Positions 25,928 to 35,150 of a stretch of 64,000 nucleotides of DNA are shown piece after piece; position 1 is the first letter of the stretch, and each line of letters begins with the position of its first letter. Under the pieces are notes generated by a model. That model was not told the DNA's origin, made no database searches, and saw only the letters and a list, made by a program, of their open reading frames with translations. The position numbers and the translations under genes were made by a program. Source of the stretch: Roseiarcus sp963758335 (GTDB taxonomy: Bacteria > Pseudomonadota > Alphaproteobacteria > Rhizobiales > Beijerinckiaceae); contig CAVWVF010000002.1 in assembly GCA_963758335.1 (NCBI GenBank), positions 310,001 through 374,000 of the forward strand, given 5' to 3'.

Positions 25928-26242
25928 ATGCTGGCAGACGTCAAAACCGAATCTGATAGAGTTGACGATATCGTTCTTGGGAAGGTCCAAGGAAACACGA
26001 AAATGTCATATCGCCACAATCGCGCAATCGTCGCCTATAAACTCAAGAGCGTTGCAGAACGAATATCGCTCGTTTTCGTGGAATTGACGGATTTTGACTT
26101 GGACGAACGCGTTCCGCTCTATCGCGCGGCAATGGGCGATGATGCACAATATCAGCTATTGCTTGCAGATATGCTTTTCGAGCAAACAGGGACATATCGC
26201 CAGTTGCGCCCACTCGGCCCGGAAAAGGTACGGAATTCCTAA
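25928..26242 (+). CDS. hypothetical protein (104 aa)
   Basis: Not recognised. From the ATG at 25928: MLADVKTESDRVDDIVLGKV ... YRHNRAIVAYKLKSVAERIS, then LVFVELTDFDLDERVPLYRA. No signal peptide or membrane span. GC content is lower than in neighbouring genes, which suggests acquired DNA. Whether it is expressed is unclear; there is no strong ribosome site. Confidence 0.4.
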   Translation: MLADVKTESDRVDDIVLGKVQGNTKMSYRHNRAIVAYKLKSVAERISLVFVELTDFDLDERVPLYRAAMGDDAQYQLLLADMLFEQTGTYRQLRPLGPEKVRNS

Positions 26243-26310
26243 GTTGAAACTCTACCGCCTAAGCTTGGAACGCCATGGCGTACACGTTGGCGCCCTTGCG
26301 CGCCGGTGAC

Positions 26311-26637
26311 TCATGGACATTCGGGCAGAGTAAGCAGAGTGGCGGGCTGAACCCAGTCCGGCTCAGCCTTGAGGTATTCGCGACCGGAGGTGGATTTGGC
26401 GGTCACGATCCAGAGGCTTCTTCTCTCGCCTGCTGTCCAGAAGCGCCATTTGCCTTCCTTCATGCCCGCGATTGCATTTTCTTCGGAGAGCTTCCAACGC
26501 GTGCCGTCTGGGTTTGTGCCTCCAACGAATCGAACGCACCGTTGAGTTCTTGCTTCGTCACATTTGACGCACTGGATTTGAACAAGCTTGGCCACGGATC
26601 CATCTGTGTTTGCCGCCTCCTTGTATTTTAACTGCAA
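26311..26637 (-). CDS. DUF3892 domain protein
   Basis: A 108-residue protein matching DUF3892: VQIQCVKCDEARTQRCVRFV, GGTNPDGTRWKLSEENAIAG, MKEGKWRFW, then a tail GREYLKAEPDWVQPATLLTL ending in PECP, as is typical. The family is small and cytosolic, of unknown function, often in accessory regions. Complete by length. It is convergent with the hypothetical gene at 25928 and composition is somewhat AT-richer than the core genes. Confidence 0.75.
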   Translation of the reverse strand: MQLKYKEAANTDGSVAKLVQIQCVKCDEARTQRCVRFVGGTNPDGTRWKLSEENAIAGMKEGKWRFWTAGERRSLWIVTAKSTSGREYLKAEPDWVQPATLLTLPECP

Positions 26638-27214
26638 TATCGGCAGTTTAGCGGCGATTGCTGAGCGGGCGGCTGATAACTTTTTTCAAAGTCGGCTTCG
26701 CCAGAAGACGCGGAGATGCGGTCGGCCGCGGCGAGGCCGGGAAACGCAAATCAGTTTAACCAGCGACAAGTTGAGCATTGGCGCCTCGCTCAAGCTGTCG
26801 TCATCAATTTGGGAGCCTCCTGGTGGGACCCCAGCTTCAAAAAGCTATGGAATCCCGTGGGATTATCTCAAGTCCCACTGTGTAATCGGGGCGGCCCGTA
26901 AGCGCGGCCACGCGCGATTGAGGAAGGCCCCGAGCCGAGGGGTCTGCCGATGCCTTCGGCTCCGTGAAGAGCAATAGGAGATTGAAGCAACTGTCACCGG
27001 AAACCCGCGGAAACCCGGGGAAACCCGGAAACCCGGGATCTCCTTCATCGCGCTCGGGGGTTGGGACGACGGCGGCCTCGAACGGCGCCGCGCCGTCTCT
27101 TGATCCGAGCGCCCTCGTTTGGGGGCGCTAGGTCCCAATGGCGCATCGAATTGGACCAAAAGTGGCGCACGCCTTAGCGACGCTGCATCTTCGCGTGCGA
27201 TTGCTTGGATGGCG
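26638..27214. other. spacer without a gene
   Basis: 577 bp. Short frames only. It contains a GGAAACCC-type tandem repeat at 26997-27037 (listed separately) and otherwise nothing recognised. Confidence 0.55.
26997..27037. repeat. GGAAACCCG short tandem repeat
   Basis: Four consecutive near-copies of a 9-11 bp unit: CCGGAAACCCGC, GGAAACCCGGG, GAAACCCGG, AAACCCGGGA. It lies ~180 bp downstream of the beta-propeller pseudogene stop, in a spacer. Confidence 0.75.
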
Positions 27215-28713
27215 CTATTCCATTTCGACTTGAACCGGACCGCCATGATTGTCGGCCGTGCCGGGAACGATCACCAGGTAGCGGCGCGGAATTTGGTCCT
27301 CGGCGCGCACGACCTGACGGATTGGCGCGATCGCGTTGACGATGGCCGCGCCCGCCGGGTTAGTCATGAAACCTTGCAACGGCTCGAGCGCGCCAGCTCC
27401 CGATGGGTCTGTCGAAAGCGCCAGCAGGTAATGCTTGCCGGGTTCGAGCGGTGACCGCAGCCTCCAGCACTTGCACGAGGCCCTGGTCGGACAGCGAAAC
27501 GCTGGTCGGCGCTTTGTCGACTTTCTGCCCCGGCGGGACCAGCCAGAGCTGGGTTGACTGCCCGGCGACGCCGAGCGATTGAAGGTCCTTTGTGCCGGCT
27601 CCTCCGGGAACGACCATCATTGTCGTCATCGCAAGGTTGTCGCCGTTGCTGACAACCGAGACCGCATCGGGCACATAGACGACGGCCTGCGGGGCCTGGC
27701 CGATCGGGCTGGTCGCGATCACCTTGTTCGTCAGCGTGTCGATCGCGGCGATGCGATCGTCATTTTCGAGGCCGACATAGACCCGCGCCATCGCCAGACG
27801 GCCAGACGCCATGCGGCAGCTGGCCGGTAGGAATAGTCGCCACCTTGGAGAAATCGTCCGTGCGGTAGACCTGAACCTCGTTGAGGCCGCCGACCGTGAC
27901 ATAGGCGAACGTGCCGTTGGCGTTGTGGACGATGTTGACGTGGTTGGTGATCGGCCCGGTGTCGAGAATCGTCCAAACGGAAAACGGCGGCCGGGCGTCG
28001 AAGACCTCGGTTTTGCCGGAATCTTTTAACGTCAACCACACCTGCGATCCGTCCGGCGTCGCAGCGATGTTGGGGCAGAATGGACTGGGCTGTGGAACCC
28101 TGCCGACAATTTGATGGTCGGCGACGGTTATGACGTCGGTTTCGGGCGTGAAGGATGAGCAGACATAGCCGTATTTCCTGTCGGGCGAAAAAATCGTCAT
28201 CCCCGGACCATTGGCGACGGGGATGCGCGTCTTCTCCTCGTAAGTGGCCCCGTCGATCACGGAGACGTAGTTCTCGCCCCGGACGGAAACCCACACTTCT
28301 TTGCCATTGGGCGTAAAGAACGCCTCATGCGGCGACCGCCCGACATAGGTCACGTGCTTGACCGCATTGGTCGCAGTATCGATGAAGATCACCGCATTCG
28401 AGCCAATGGCGACGACATCAACCGTGCGGTGATCGGGCGAGAAGCCCAGCCCATGCACCAGCAATTGACCCTTATAGAGCGGACTGAGACTGGCCGGCAG
28501 CGGATCGCCGAGGCGGATCACGCCAACGAGGGTATTGTCAGCGGGATCTGTGACGGAGACTGAGAATTGTTCAGCGGAGTAAACACGATCTCGATGGCTT
28601 ATCGGGATATCGGGATCGTTCCCCGCTCCCGGCGCCTGTCCGGCATGCGCAGCGGGCGTCATGCCGAGAGCGGTCGCGACCAGCGACGCAAACAAAAGCG
28701 CGGAGCGTTTCAC
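27215..28713 (-). pseudogene. secreted YVTN/YncE-type beta-propeller protein, two frameshifts
   Basis: A GTG at 28713, 7 nt after AGGAG, starts a signal peptide (ALLFASLVATALGMTPAAHA). Beta-propeller repeats follow: VIFIDTATNAVKHV, VWVSVRGENYVSVIDGATYE, TDVITVADHQIVGRV, VQVYRTDDFSKVATIPTGQL. The frame breaks at ~27790 (GDGA continues as RVYVGLENDDRIAAIDTLTN) and again at ~27452 (EAAVT continues as PLEPGKHYLLALSTDPSG). The corrected frame ends VQVEME at 27215; ancestral length ~490 residues. An extracytoplasmic role is likely. It is 1 bp after the DUF305 stop, so both were co-transcribed. Confidence 0.82.
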
Positions 28714-28714
28714 G

Positions 28715-29236
28715 TCACTTCTCCTGGGCTGGCGAGTTGCGGAGACGAGGCTGTGGATCACCCTGCGATACCAGCGGGGCGGTTTCCGGCGGGTCGGATA
28801 GCGGCAAACCGACCGCCAGCCGCATCGCCGCGATTTCCTGCAATTGGGTGACGATGATTTCCTGCGCCATGCGCCTGAGCCGCTCGCTGTGTCCGTAGCG
28901 CAGCTCCGCGCGCGCCATATCGATCGCGCCCTGATGATGTGGCGTCATCATCGCAACGAAATCGCCATCGATATCGCCGGACGGCCGGATACCCATGTCG
29001 AACATCATCTTCGTCATCGCGTCGACGTTCTCGGCCAGGTAGGAGGCTTCCGCCGGCGAGGCGGACTGAAAACGTTGCGAGCAGATCGCCGAAACGTAGT
29101 CCGCCAGCGAATTCGGCGCCCGGGAGGAGAGCGCAACAGCCGTCGCGGCGAGCGATGCAAGGGCAAGCAGCGCTGCGCAAAACGCGATTGGCGAGCCGAA
29201 TATGCGCAGGATGCGGTCGCGGCTCAAAGACGTCAT
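28715..29236 (-). CDS. DUF305 domain membrane-anchored/exported protein
   Basis: 173 residues. A hydrophobic segment (~16-36) anchors or exports the protein. The DUF305 (ferritin-like) core has FVAMMTPHHQGAIDMARAEL (~92-111) and MAQEIIVTQLQEIAAMR (~122-138). The MMxxHHxxA motif is the conserved potential metal site. DUF305 proteins are often found with metal or copper genes. The start at 29236 is the first ATG. The beta-propeller gene follows directly, implying a shared periplasmic function. Confidence 0.88.
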   Translation of the reverse strand: MTSLSRDRILRIFGSPIAFCAALLALASLAATAVALSSRAPNSLADYVSAICSQRFQSASPAEASYLAENVDAMTKMMFDMGIRPSGDIDGDFVAMMTPHHQGAIDMARAELRYGHSERLRRMAQEIIVTQLQEIAAMRLAVGLPLSDPPETAPLVSQGDPQPRLRNSPAQEK

Positions 29237-29610
29237 ATGAAGACCCTCTTTGCCGCTGAAGACCCTCCTTGCCGCCCACTCTAGCGCCGAGCGTCGGCGA
29301 AATTGAGGCTTATATTACTCCATCGCCCTTGGGTGCGGCGTCCCGGCTCGCCGGGACGCTGGCGGAGGAGGTTCCGGAAGGGGCGGCCCCGCATTGGCGA
29401 AAGAGCCCAGCCATTATCAAATCCGGCATAGCGTTCGGGCGAGGCGGAGTCGGCGGCCTCGAGCGTCCCCGCCGCCCAGCCGGCCTTGTGGTGGTGCTAT
29501 ACCGACCCCAGCGGAACGGCTTCTGGGACACTTGCCACTGAGGCGCGACATCCGCTTTCTTCGAGGGAGAGCTCGACCGCCGCTCGCGGGTCCGAGGGCT
29601 GGGAACGACG
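29237..29610. other. spacer between DUF305 and porin
   Basis: 374 bp with no gene. GCGTCCCGG-CTCG-CCGGGACGC (29338-29359) is a perfect 9-bp stem without a following T-run, so its role is unclear. The porin promoter should lie to its right. Confidence 0.5.
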
Positions 29611-31050
29611 ATGAACAAATGGGGCGTTGTCCTCGCGGCGACGATCGGCCTCATCGGCCGCGTCGATGCGGCCGACCTTTCCGCCAGAAAGGCGGAGCAG
29701 ACGCCTCCGCCTGCCCCGCCGGACTGCTTCAGCAACTTATGGACCTACCTGAGTTCGTCGGTTGACGACTGCCCGCTGACCTATGCCGGCGTCACGCTCT
29801 ATGGGAATCTCGACGGGGGGTATGGCTACGAGACCCATGGCGCGCCGGGAACCCGAGCGCCGACAAGGTCAATACGGCATCAAGGCGAATAGCGGCAATA
29901 CGCATTGGCTCTGGTCGCCCAACGCGCTGAGCACCTCTGTGATCGGCCTCAAAATGAAAGAGAATATCGGCGCCGGCTGGTCGTTCATCGGCGTCGTGGA
30001 AGCTGCATTCAACCCCTTTTCAGGCATGCTGATCAACGGTCCGCCGTCGCTGGCCGACAACAATGTCAACGCGCTCGCCAATCAGACCGCGAACTACAAC
30101 AACTCGGGCCGCGCTGGACAGTGGGACAATTCGATGGGCTTTATCGGCGTCACCAATCCGGTCTATGGCAGGCTCACTTTCGGCCGCACGAACTCGCTCG
30201 GCCGGAACGCTCTATCTTCGTACGACCCGGTGGCGTCAACCGCCTTCTCGCAGTTAGGCTTTTCCGGCTCGTTCGCCGGGTTCGGCAACAGCCCGACGGT
30301 CCGTCCGAACACCGCCTTCACCTATCGGTTGAGCGTTGGGAATTTTCGGGTCGCCGCGCAGGCGCAGGTCGGCGGTTACGCGATTGGCAACGCCTCCAAC
30401 GGCCAATATCAGGGTCAGATCGGCGCGGACTTCGGCGGTCTCTCGCTCGACGGCGTGGTCAACTGGACCAAGGACGCCGTTTCTCTGTCGAGCTATAGCG
30501 GCAGTCCGCCGGAAGGATATGACGTCAACAGCGTCCTGAAGGCGACGCTGTCGAACAGCGCCGGCCTCGAACTGATGGCGCGATACACGTGGGGCCCGTT
30601 CAGGTTCTACGGCGGCTACATTTACGCGCGGCTGATGAACCCGAGCGACGATTTCCCCAACGGCTTCCCGACCATCGCCGAAGGCGTCTTCGTTCCTCCG
30701 GGCGCCGCGACCTCCAACGCCTATACAGTCAACAGGATCCTCAATTCGATGTGGACGGGCGTGCAGTATTCCGTGTGGAGCAATCTCGATCTTGCCGCTG
30801 GCGTCTACTATCGCACGCAGAACGACTATCTGCCGCCGCCCAGCGTCTGCACCGGAACCGGCACGAGCATCAGCAGCAGCAAGTGCGCCGGCAGCCAGGG
30901 CGCTGTTTCGTTCCTCATCGACTATAAGCCGCTCAAGCGGGTCGACGTCTACGCCGGTGTGATGGTCTCAAACGTTTGGGGAGGCTTCGCGAACGGCCAT
31001 CTCTACACGCAGAACGTCGATCCCACCGTCGGCCTGCGCATCGTCTTCTA
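29611..31050 (+). pseudogene. Hyphomicrobiales-type outer-membrane porin, frameshifted and missing its stop
   Basis: Signal peptide MNKWGVVLAATIGLIGRVDA, then DCFSNLWTYLSSSVDDCPLT and YAGVTLYGNLDGGYGYETHG in the first frame. At ~29845-29870 two single bases appear lost (frame-corrected: GAPWNPSADKVQYGIKANSG). The second frame then reads a full 16-strand-type porin: GWSFIGVVEAAFNPFSG, DNSMGFIGVTNPVYGRLTFG, VWNNLD-like and GAVSFLIDYKPLKRVDVYAG. It ends DPTVGLRIVF, where the C-terminal Phe and stop are expected. Instead it runs into depolymerase sequence because of a rearrangement at ~31045. Confidence 0.87.
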
Positions 31051-31987
31051 CACAAGAATCGGCCTCAACGAATGGGCCGACGCCAACCGGATCATCGTCC
31101 TCTATCCGCAGGCGCACGCGACGACCGTCGCCGAGCTGCCGTCGTCGCTCTGGCTGACGGGCATGTTGCAGGCGGCAGGGTTTTGCCGCGCCGGGCTCGC
31201 AATCCTTAGGCATGTAGAGATAGCCGGTCCCGGCGAGGCCGTTCGCCGCGGCGGCCTTGCCGGGGACGAACTCCGTCTGGTCGAAGGCGACCATGCGGCC
31301 GGTCGCGGCGCCGGCGGCCGGCGCCAGATCCGCGCCGTAGATCGCTTTCAATTCTGCGCCGGCCTGATCGTAATGGCAGTCGTCGATGTAGGGCGACGCA
31401 TTGGCGGAGCACGCGTTTCCATAAGCCGTCGTCACCCAGGAATGGCCGGCGTGGGCGGCGGGCCCGCTGCGGTCCTCGAAAACGATGCTCGCCGCCGGAA
31501 CGCCGAGCGCGAGATAGAGATCCCGGCCCTTCTCGATCGTCTCAGACGGGACGAGGGAATCCGAACCGCCGGTAAAGAAATAGAGTTTTGCCCGCGCGAG
31601 GTTCGACGGCGGATCGATCCAGCCTCTGCCGGCGAGCTTGTCGACGATCTTTTTGTACGACGAAGTCTCGTCGAGCATGAGGGGAGTCTTCACGCACAGT
31701 CCGACCGCCTGGGAGGCGAGCGCCAGCACGCCCTCCAACTCGACGTCCTGCACCGCGCAACCGTAGAGCCCGCCGGCGATCATCGCCGCGCCCATGATGT
31801 CGGCCGAGTGGGCGATGTGCAGCTGGTTCGCCATGAACGCGCCGGACGAAATGCCGGCGACCGAGACTTGCGTGGGATCGACCGGGAAGGCGCCGAGCTT
31901 CTCCGCGGCGTTCGCGGAGGCGCCGCAAATCGCGATGAGGAGGCTCACCGGGCCCGCAAGCCAGGCAAACGTATTTCTCTTGAGCAT
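31040..31987 (-). pseudogene. PHB depolymerase / feruloyl-esterase-like protein with inverted C-terminal piece
   Basis: Minus strand from 31987: signal peptide (FAWLAGPVSLLIAICGASANA), then VSVAGISSGAFMANQLHIAH (lipase box G-I-S-S-G with the catalytic Ser), and LYFFTGGSDSLVPSETIEKG. The frame ends at PKDCEPGAAKPCRL (~31175). The expected continuation (YTRIGLNEWADANRIIVLYP, then AELPSSLWLTG) is found instead on the plus strand at 31048-31165, directly after the porin. So a ~120 bp segment is inverted and the rest of the C-terminus lost. Non-functional. Confidence 0.82.
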
Positions 31988-32061
31988 GTGAAGCTTCCCC
32001 ACAACAATCGCCGGTCGGCGCGTCCCTACTGGCGGAACGCGACGCTACACGCCCCCATCGC

Positions 32062-33102
32062 CTATTCGCCCCAGGTCAGATAAAGGCCGATGTCGCCGAG
32101 AATTCCCTCCTCGTAACTGACCACGCGGGAGCTCAGGCCAAAACCGCTCGGCTTCAACTCCTGCCGCCAGCGATGGTATATTTCGGCCGCCTCGCCGCGC
32201 AGCGTGTCCTCCCAGCCGCTCTCCGCGACATCGATCTTGCGTCCGCCGTCGCTGCACAGGTCCGACGGGAAGCGCAGCAACATCAACTCCTGCTCGCCGC
32301 TTCGTGCGGCCAACACGGCGTGGTCGAGCAATTGACGCCACAATTGTCCGCTCACGTGATGGTCCATGAGCACCTTGATCTGCCGTCGGCGCTCAAGCTG
32401 CGCCTCCCGCCGCGCCATTTGTCGTCGATCGACGGTTTCGGCTTTGAAGGCACGGACCTCGGCGCGAAAGGACGAGGCGGAAAGATCGGGTTGCGCAGGC
32501 GTCGCCTCGTCCGGCGGGGCGGGAGGCGAGGCGGCCGGCCGGCCGAGGACCCCGCGTAGCGACGCGCCGCCGATCAGCGACTCGAAGAAGCTCAGGAGCG
32601 CCGTCCCGGCGCCCTCGCCGGCGCGAACCTTGGGGACGCTTTCGACGACGCAGAGCAAGTCCGTCCGGCTGACGATCCCGACGAGCCGGCCGTGCTCGAT
32701 CACCGGCACTCGCTTGATGCGATGGACCTGCAAGGCTTCGGCAATGTCCTGGACCGGCGTGCTGGGCGAGACGCTTATCAGCGGGGACGTCATCACTTCC
32801 CGGACGCTCCAATCGCATCCGAGGCCGGAGAGGTCACCAGTGCGGAAGGCGTCCGCGAGCATCTTTAGGCACCAGTCCCGCCGGTCGTCGACGACTCGAC
32901 CCCTCAGCAGATCGCCGTCGCTCGCCATGCCGATCGCGGCGCCTAAGGCGTCGAGCACCGGAACGGCGCCGACGCCTTGATCGAGCATCAGTCGGGCGAC
33001 CTCGCGAACAGGCGCCGCAGCGGCTGCGGCGATGGCGGGCGAAGTCATCAGGTCCCCCGCGAGCGAGCACAGGGCGCTTTCTGATCGGCGGGCGCGCTTC
33101 AA
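32062..33102 (-). CDS. CBS-domain protein
   Basis: 346 residues. Two CBS domains occupy ~14-160: DLMTSPAIAAAAAAPVREVA, GVGAVPVLDALGAAIGMASD, GDLLRG, then VREVMTSPLISVSPSTPVQD and HRIKRVPVIEHGRLVGIVSR. CBS pairs bind adenine nucleotides. The C-terminal ~180 residues carry a charged helical region (RREAQLERRRQIKVLMDH) and a domain of unknown type. No catalytic domain was recognised. It is 1 bp downstream of the mannose-1-P guanylyltransferase gene stop, so probably co-transcribed. Confidence 0.85.
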   Translation of the reverse strand: MKRARRSESALCSLAGDLMTSPAIAAAAAAPVREVARLMLDQGVGAVPVLDALGAAIGMASDGDLLRGRVVDDRRDWCLKMLADAFRTGDLSGLGCDWSVREVMTSPLISVSPSTPVQDIAEALQVHRIKRVPVIEHGRLVGIVSRTDLLCVVESVPKVRAGEGAGTALLSFFESLIGGASLRGVLGRPAASPPAPPDEATPAQPDLSASSFRAEVRAFKAETVDRRQMARREAQLERRRQIKVLMDHHVSGQLWRQLLDHAVLAARSGEQELMLLRFPSDLCSDGGRKIDVAESGWEDTLRGEAAEIYHRWRQELKPSGFGLSSRVVSYEEGILGDIGLYLTWGE

Positions 33103-33103
33103 G

Positions 33104-34453
33104 TCAGCCTCCCTCGTTGTCAGGTCCGGTTGTACGCGTCTCGGCGCGCATCAAGTCGTCCTCCTCCAGATCGCTCCCGGTTTGCACCTCGATCAGCTCC
33201 AGATCGATGTTGCCGGAATTGGCGAGACGATGGGCCGAGCCGATCGGCACATGGATCGACTCGTCTTCGTGCACGAGCTGGGTGGCGCCGTCGAGCGTCA
33301 CTTCGGCGGCGCCCTGGACGACGATCCAATGTTCCGCGCGGTGATGATGTTTCTGCAACGAGAGGCGCCCGCCGGGCCGAACGACGATGCGCCTGACCTG
33401 GTGGCGGACGCCCTCGTCGACGCTCAGGTAATAGCCCCAGGGACGATGCACCGGGCGGCGCTGCGCCGCCCCGGGGCCCCCCGCGGCCTTCAGGCGCTCG
33501 ACAAGCTCCTCGAGCTTGTCCGCCGGCGATTTGTCGGGCGCCGGCGCCGCCTCGCCCGTCGAGGCGACGACATGGTCGAGGCCGGCGCCTTCGACCTCCT
33601 GTGGGCTGAGCTCCCAAATGATCGACCACTGCCCGACGTCCGACCAGCCGACGTCGGCGGTCAGCACCGCGGCCCTCGTGGTTCGCTCCATCACCGCAAA
33701 GTCGATCGAGGTCATGGGCGCTTTCATGAAGGCGTCGCGATCGAGAATGACGAAGCCGAGCTCCTCGCGCGCGAGCGCGACCGCCTGGCTCGTCGCCGCG
33801 GCGATCTCCGGCTCGAACCGCGCCAGCTCTTCGAGCATCACGTCGGCGCGGAAGACGAAATTGCCCGAGTTCCACAGATAGCCCTCCTGAATGAAGGCGC
33901 GGGCCCGCTCTTTGTCCGGCTTTTCGACGAAGCGCTCGATGCGCTGCGCGTTGGCATCGACCGCGAGCGGTTCGCCGGGATGGACATAGCCGTACGCGGT
34001 CGCCGGATGGTCGGGCTTGACGCCGAAGGCGACGATTTCCCCGGTGGCCGCCGCGACGGCGGCCTCGGCGCAGAGCTCGACGAATTTCGCTCCGTTCTCG
34101 AACACGTGGTCGGCGGCCAGCGCCGCGACGATCGTCTTCGGATCGCGCGCCGCTGCAAAGGCCGCCAGCGCGCCGACCGCCGCGGCGCTGTAGCGCGGCT
34201 CGGGTTCAAGGAGGATCGTCGCCGCGGCGCCGATCTCCTTCAGCTGCTCGGCGATCATGAACCGAAAATTGAAATTGGTGATGACGACCGGCTCGTCGAA
34301 GACCGTGCGGTCGCCGACGAGGGTCGCCATCGACTGGAACGTCGAACGGTCGCCGATCAGCGTGATGAACTGCCTGGGCATGCTCGCCCGCAATTCCCGC
34401 CGAAGCGGAGGGCAGGAGCCGCCGCACATGATCGCCGGTAGGATCTTCGTCAT
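33104..34453 (-). CDS. mannose-1-phosphate guanylyltransferase/mannose-6-phosphate isomerase-like protein
   Basis: 449 residues from the ATG at 34453. The N-terminal nucleotidyltransferase domain has ALAADHVFEN, RFVEKPDKERARAF, YLWNSGNFVFRADVML and FAVMERTTRAAVLTADVGWS. The C-terminal cupin (PMI) domain has RPWGYYLSVDEG, VRPGGRLSLQKHHHRAEHWI and HVPIGSAHRLAN. These enzymes make GDP-mannose for polysaccharides. Odd: the GGSGTRLWPLSR signature is here GGSCPPLRRELR, same length but with the Gly-Thr-Arg and Trp-Pro lost. Activity of the first domain is therefore doubtful. The frame upstream of 34453 is overlap. Confidence 0.85.
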   Translation of the reverse strand: MTKILPAIMCGGSCPPLRRELRASMPRQFITLIGDRSTFQSMATLVGDRTVFDEPVVITNFNFRFMIAEQLKEIGAAATILLEPEPRYSAAAVGALAAFAAARDPKTIVAALAADHVFENGAKFVELCAEAAVAAATGEIVAFGVKPDHPATAYGYVHPGEPLAVDANAQRIERFVEKPDKERARAFIQEGYLWNSGNFVFRADVMLEELARFEPEIAAATSQAVALAREELGFVILDRDAFMKAPMTSIDFAVMERTTRAAVLTADVGWSDVGQWSIIWELSPQEVEGAGLDHVVASTGEAAPAPDKSPADKLEELVERLKAAGGPGAAQRRPVHRPWGYYLSVDEGVRHQVRRIVVRPGGRLSLQKHHHRAEHWIVVQGAAEVTLDGATQLVHEDESIHVPIGSAHRLANSGNIDLELIEVQTGSDLEEDDLMRAETRTTGPDNEGG

Positions 34454-34523
34454 CGTCAATCGCCCTTTGTTGGCCGCGCCGGGACGCCGCGAAGCGCTCG
34501 CGGAACGATCGTCGCCGGCCCGA

Positions 34524-35150
34524 TCACGAAGCCGCCCCCCGCGCCTTCGCTGCCTCGACCGCCTCCTCCACTTGCCCCAGCCGCTCCTTGCCGAAGAACA
34601 TCTCGCTTCCGACGAAGAAGGTCGGCATGCCGAACACGCCGCGCTCGACCGCCGCCGCCGTGTTGTCGGCGAGCTTCCGCTTGATCGGCTCGCTCTGCGC
34701 GGCGGCAGGAGTTTTGCCGAAATCGAGGCCTGCGGCGTCGATGGCGGCCGCCAGAACCTCCGGGTCGTCGAGCTTGAGGCCGTCCTCCCACATGCCACGC
34801 AGGCCCATCTCGAGAAAGGCCGGCTCGCAACCGGCCTCGCGCGCCGCGATGAGCCCGCGCATCAGAATCAGCGAGATGACCGGGAAATGCGGGTTCATCC
34901 GGAACTTGTCGAGCTTGTTCTTTGCGACGAAGCGGTGGAGCTCCCGCATCTCGTATTCGAATTTGCCCTTGATCGGCGCGAAGGCGATGAACGGCGCCTT
35001 GTTGCCGGTCGCCTTGAAGATCCGGCCGAGCAGGCAGGGAACGATCTCGAGCCTCGCCGCGGTGCGCTCGAGGATCGGCGGCAGCGCGCGATACGCCAGA
35101 TAGACGTTGGGGCTGCCAAAGTCGAAAATGAACTCGATCGCAGGTTGCAT
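34524..35150 (-). CDS. 2-hydroxychromene-2-carboxylate isomerase-like (DsbA fold) protein
   Basis: 208 residues from the ATG at 35150. A thioredoxin/kappa-GST fold protein: EFIFDFGSPNVYLAYRALPP (~6-25; the Ser of GSPN is the catalytic-type residue), then RFRMNPHFPVIS-like segment and VFGMPTFFVGSEMFFGKERL near the end. The family isomerises 2-hydroxychromene-2-carboxylate or related glutathione-dependent substrates. The start overlaps the SDR stop (TGATG). The frame is open upstream to 36218 only by chance overlap with the SDR and intron. Confidence 0.9.
   Translation of the reverse strand: MQPAIEFIFDFGSPNVYLAYRALPPILERTAARLEIVPCLLGRIFKATGNKAPFIAFAPIKGKFEYEMRELHRFVAKNKLDKFRMNPHFPVISLILMRGLIAAREAGCEPAFLEMGLRGMWEDGLKLDDPEVLAAAIDAAGLDFGKTPAAAQSEPIKRKLADNTAAAVERGVFGMPTFFVGSEMFFGKERLGQVEEAVEAAKARGAAS

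Noticed and set aside
29783..32083. 766-codon porin-plus frame
   Set aside because: Chimera: porin, an inverted depolymerase piece, then antisense of the depolymerase and beyond.
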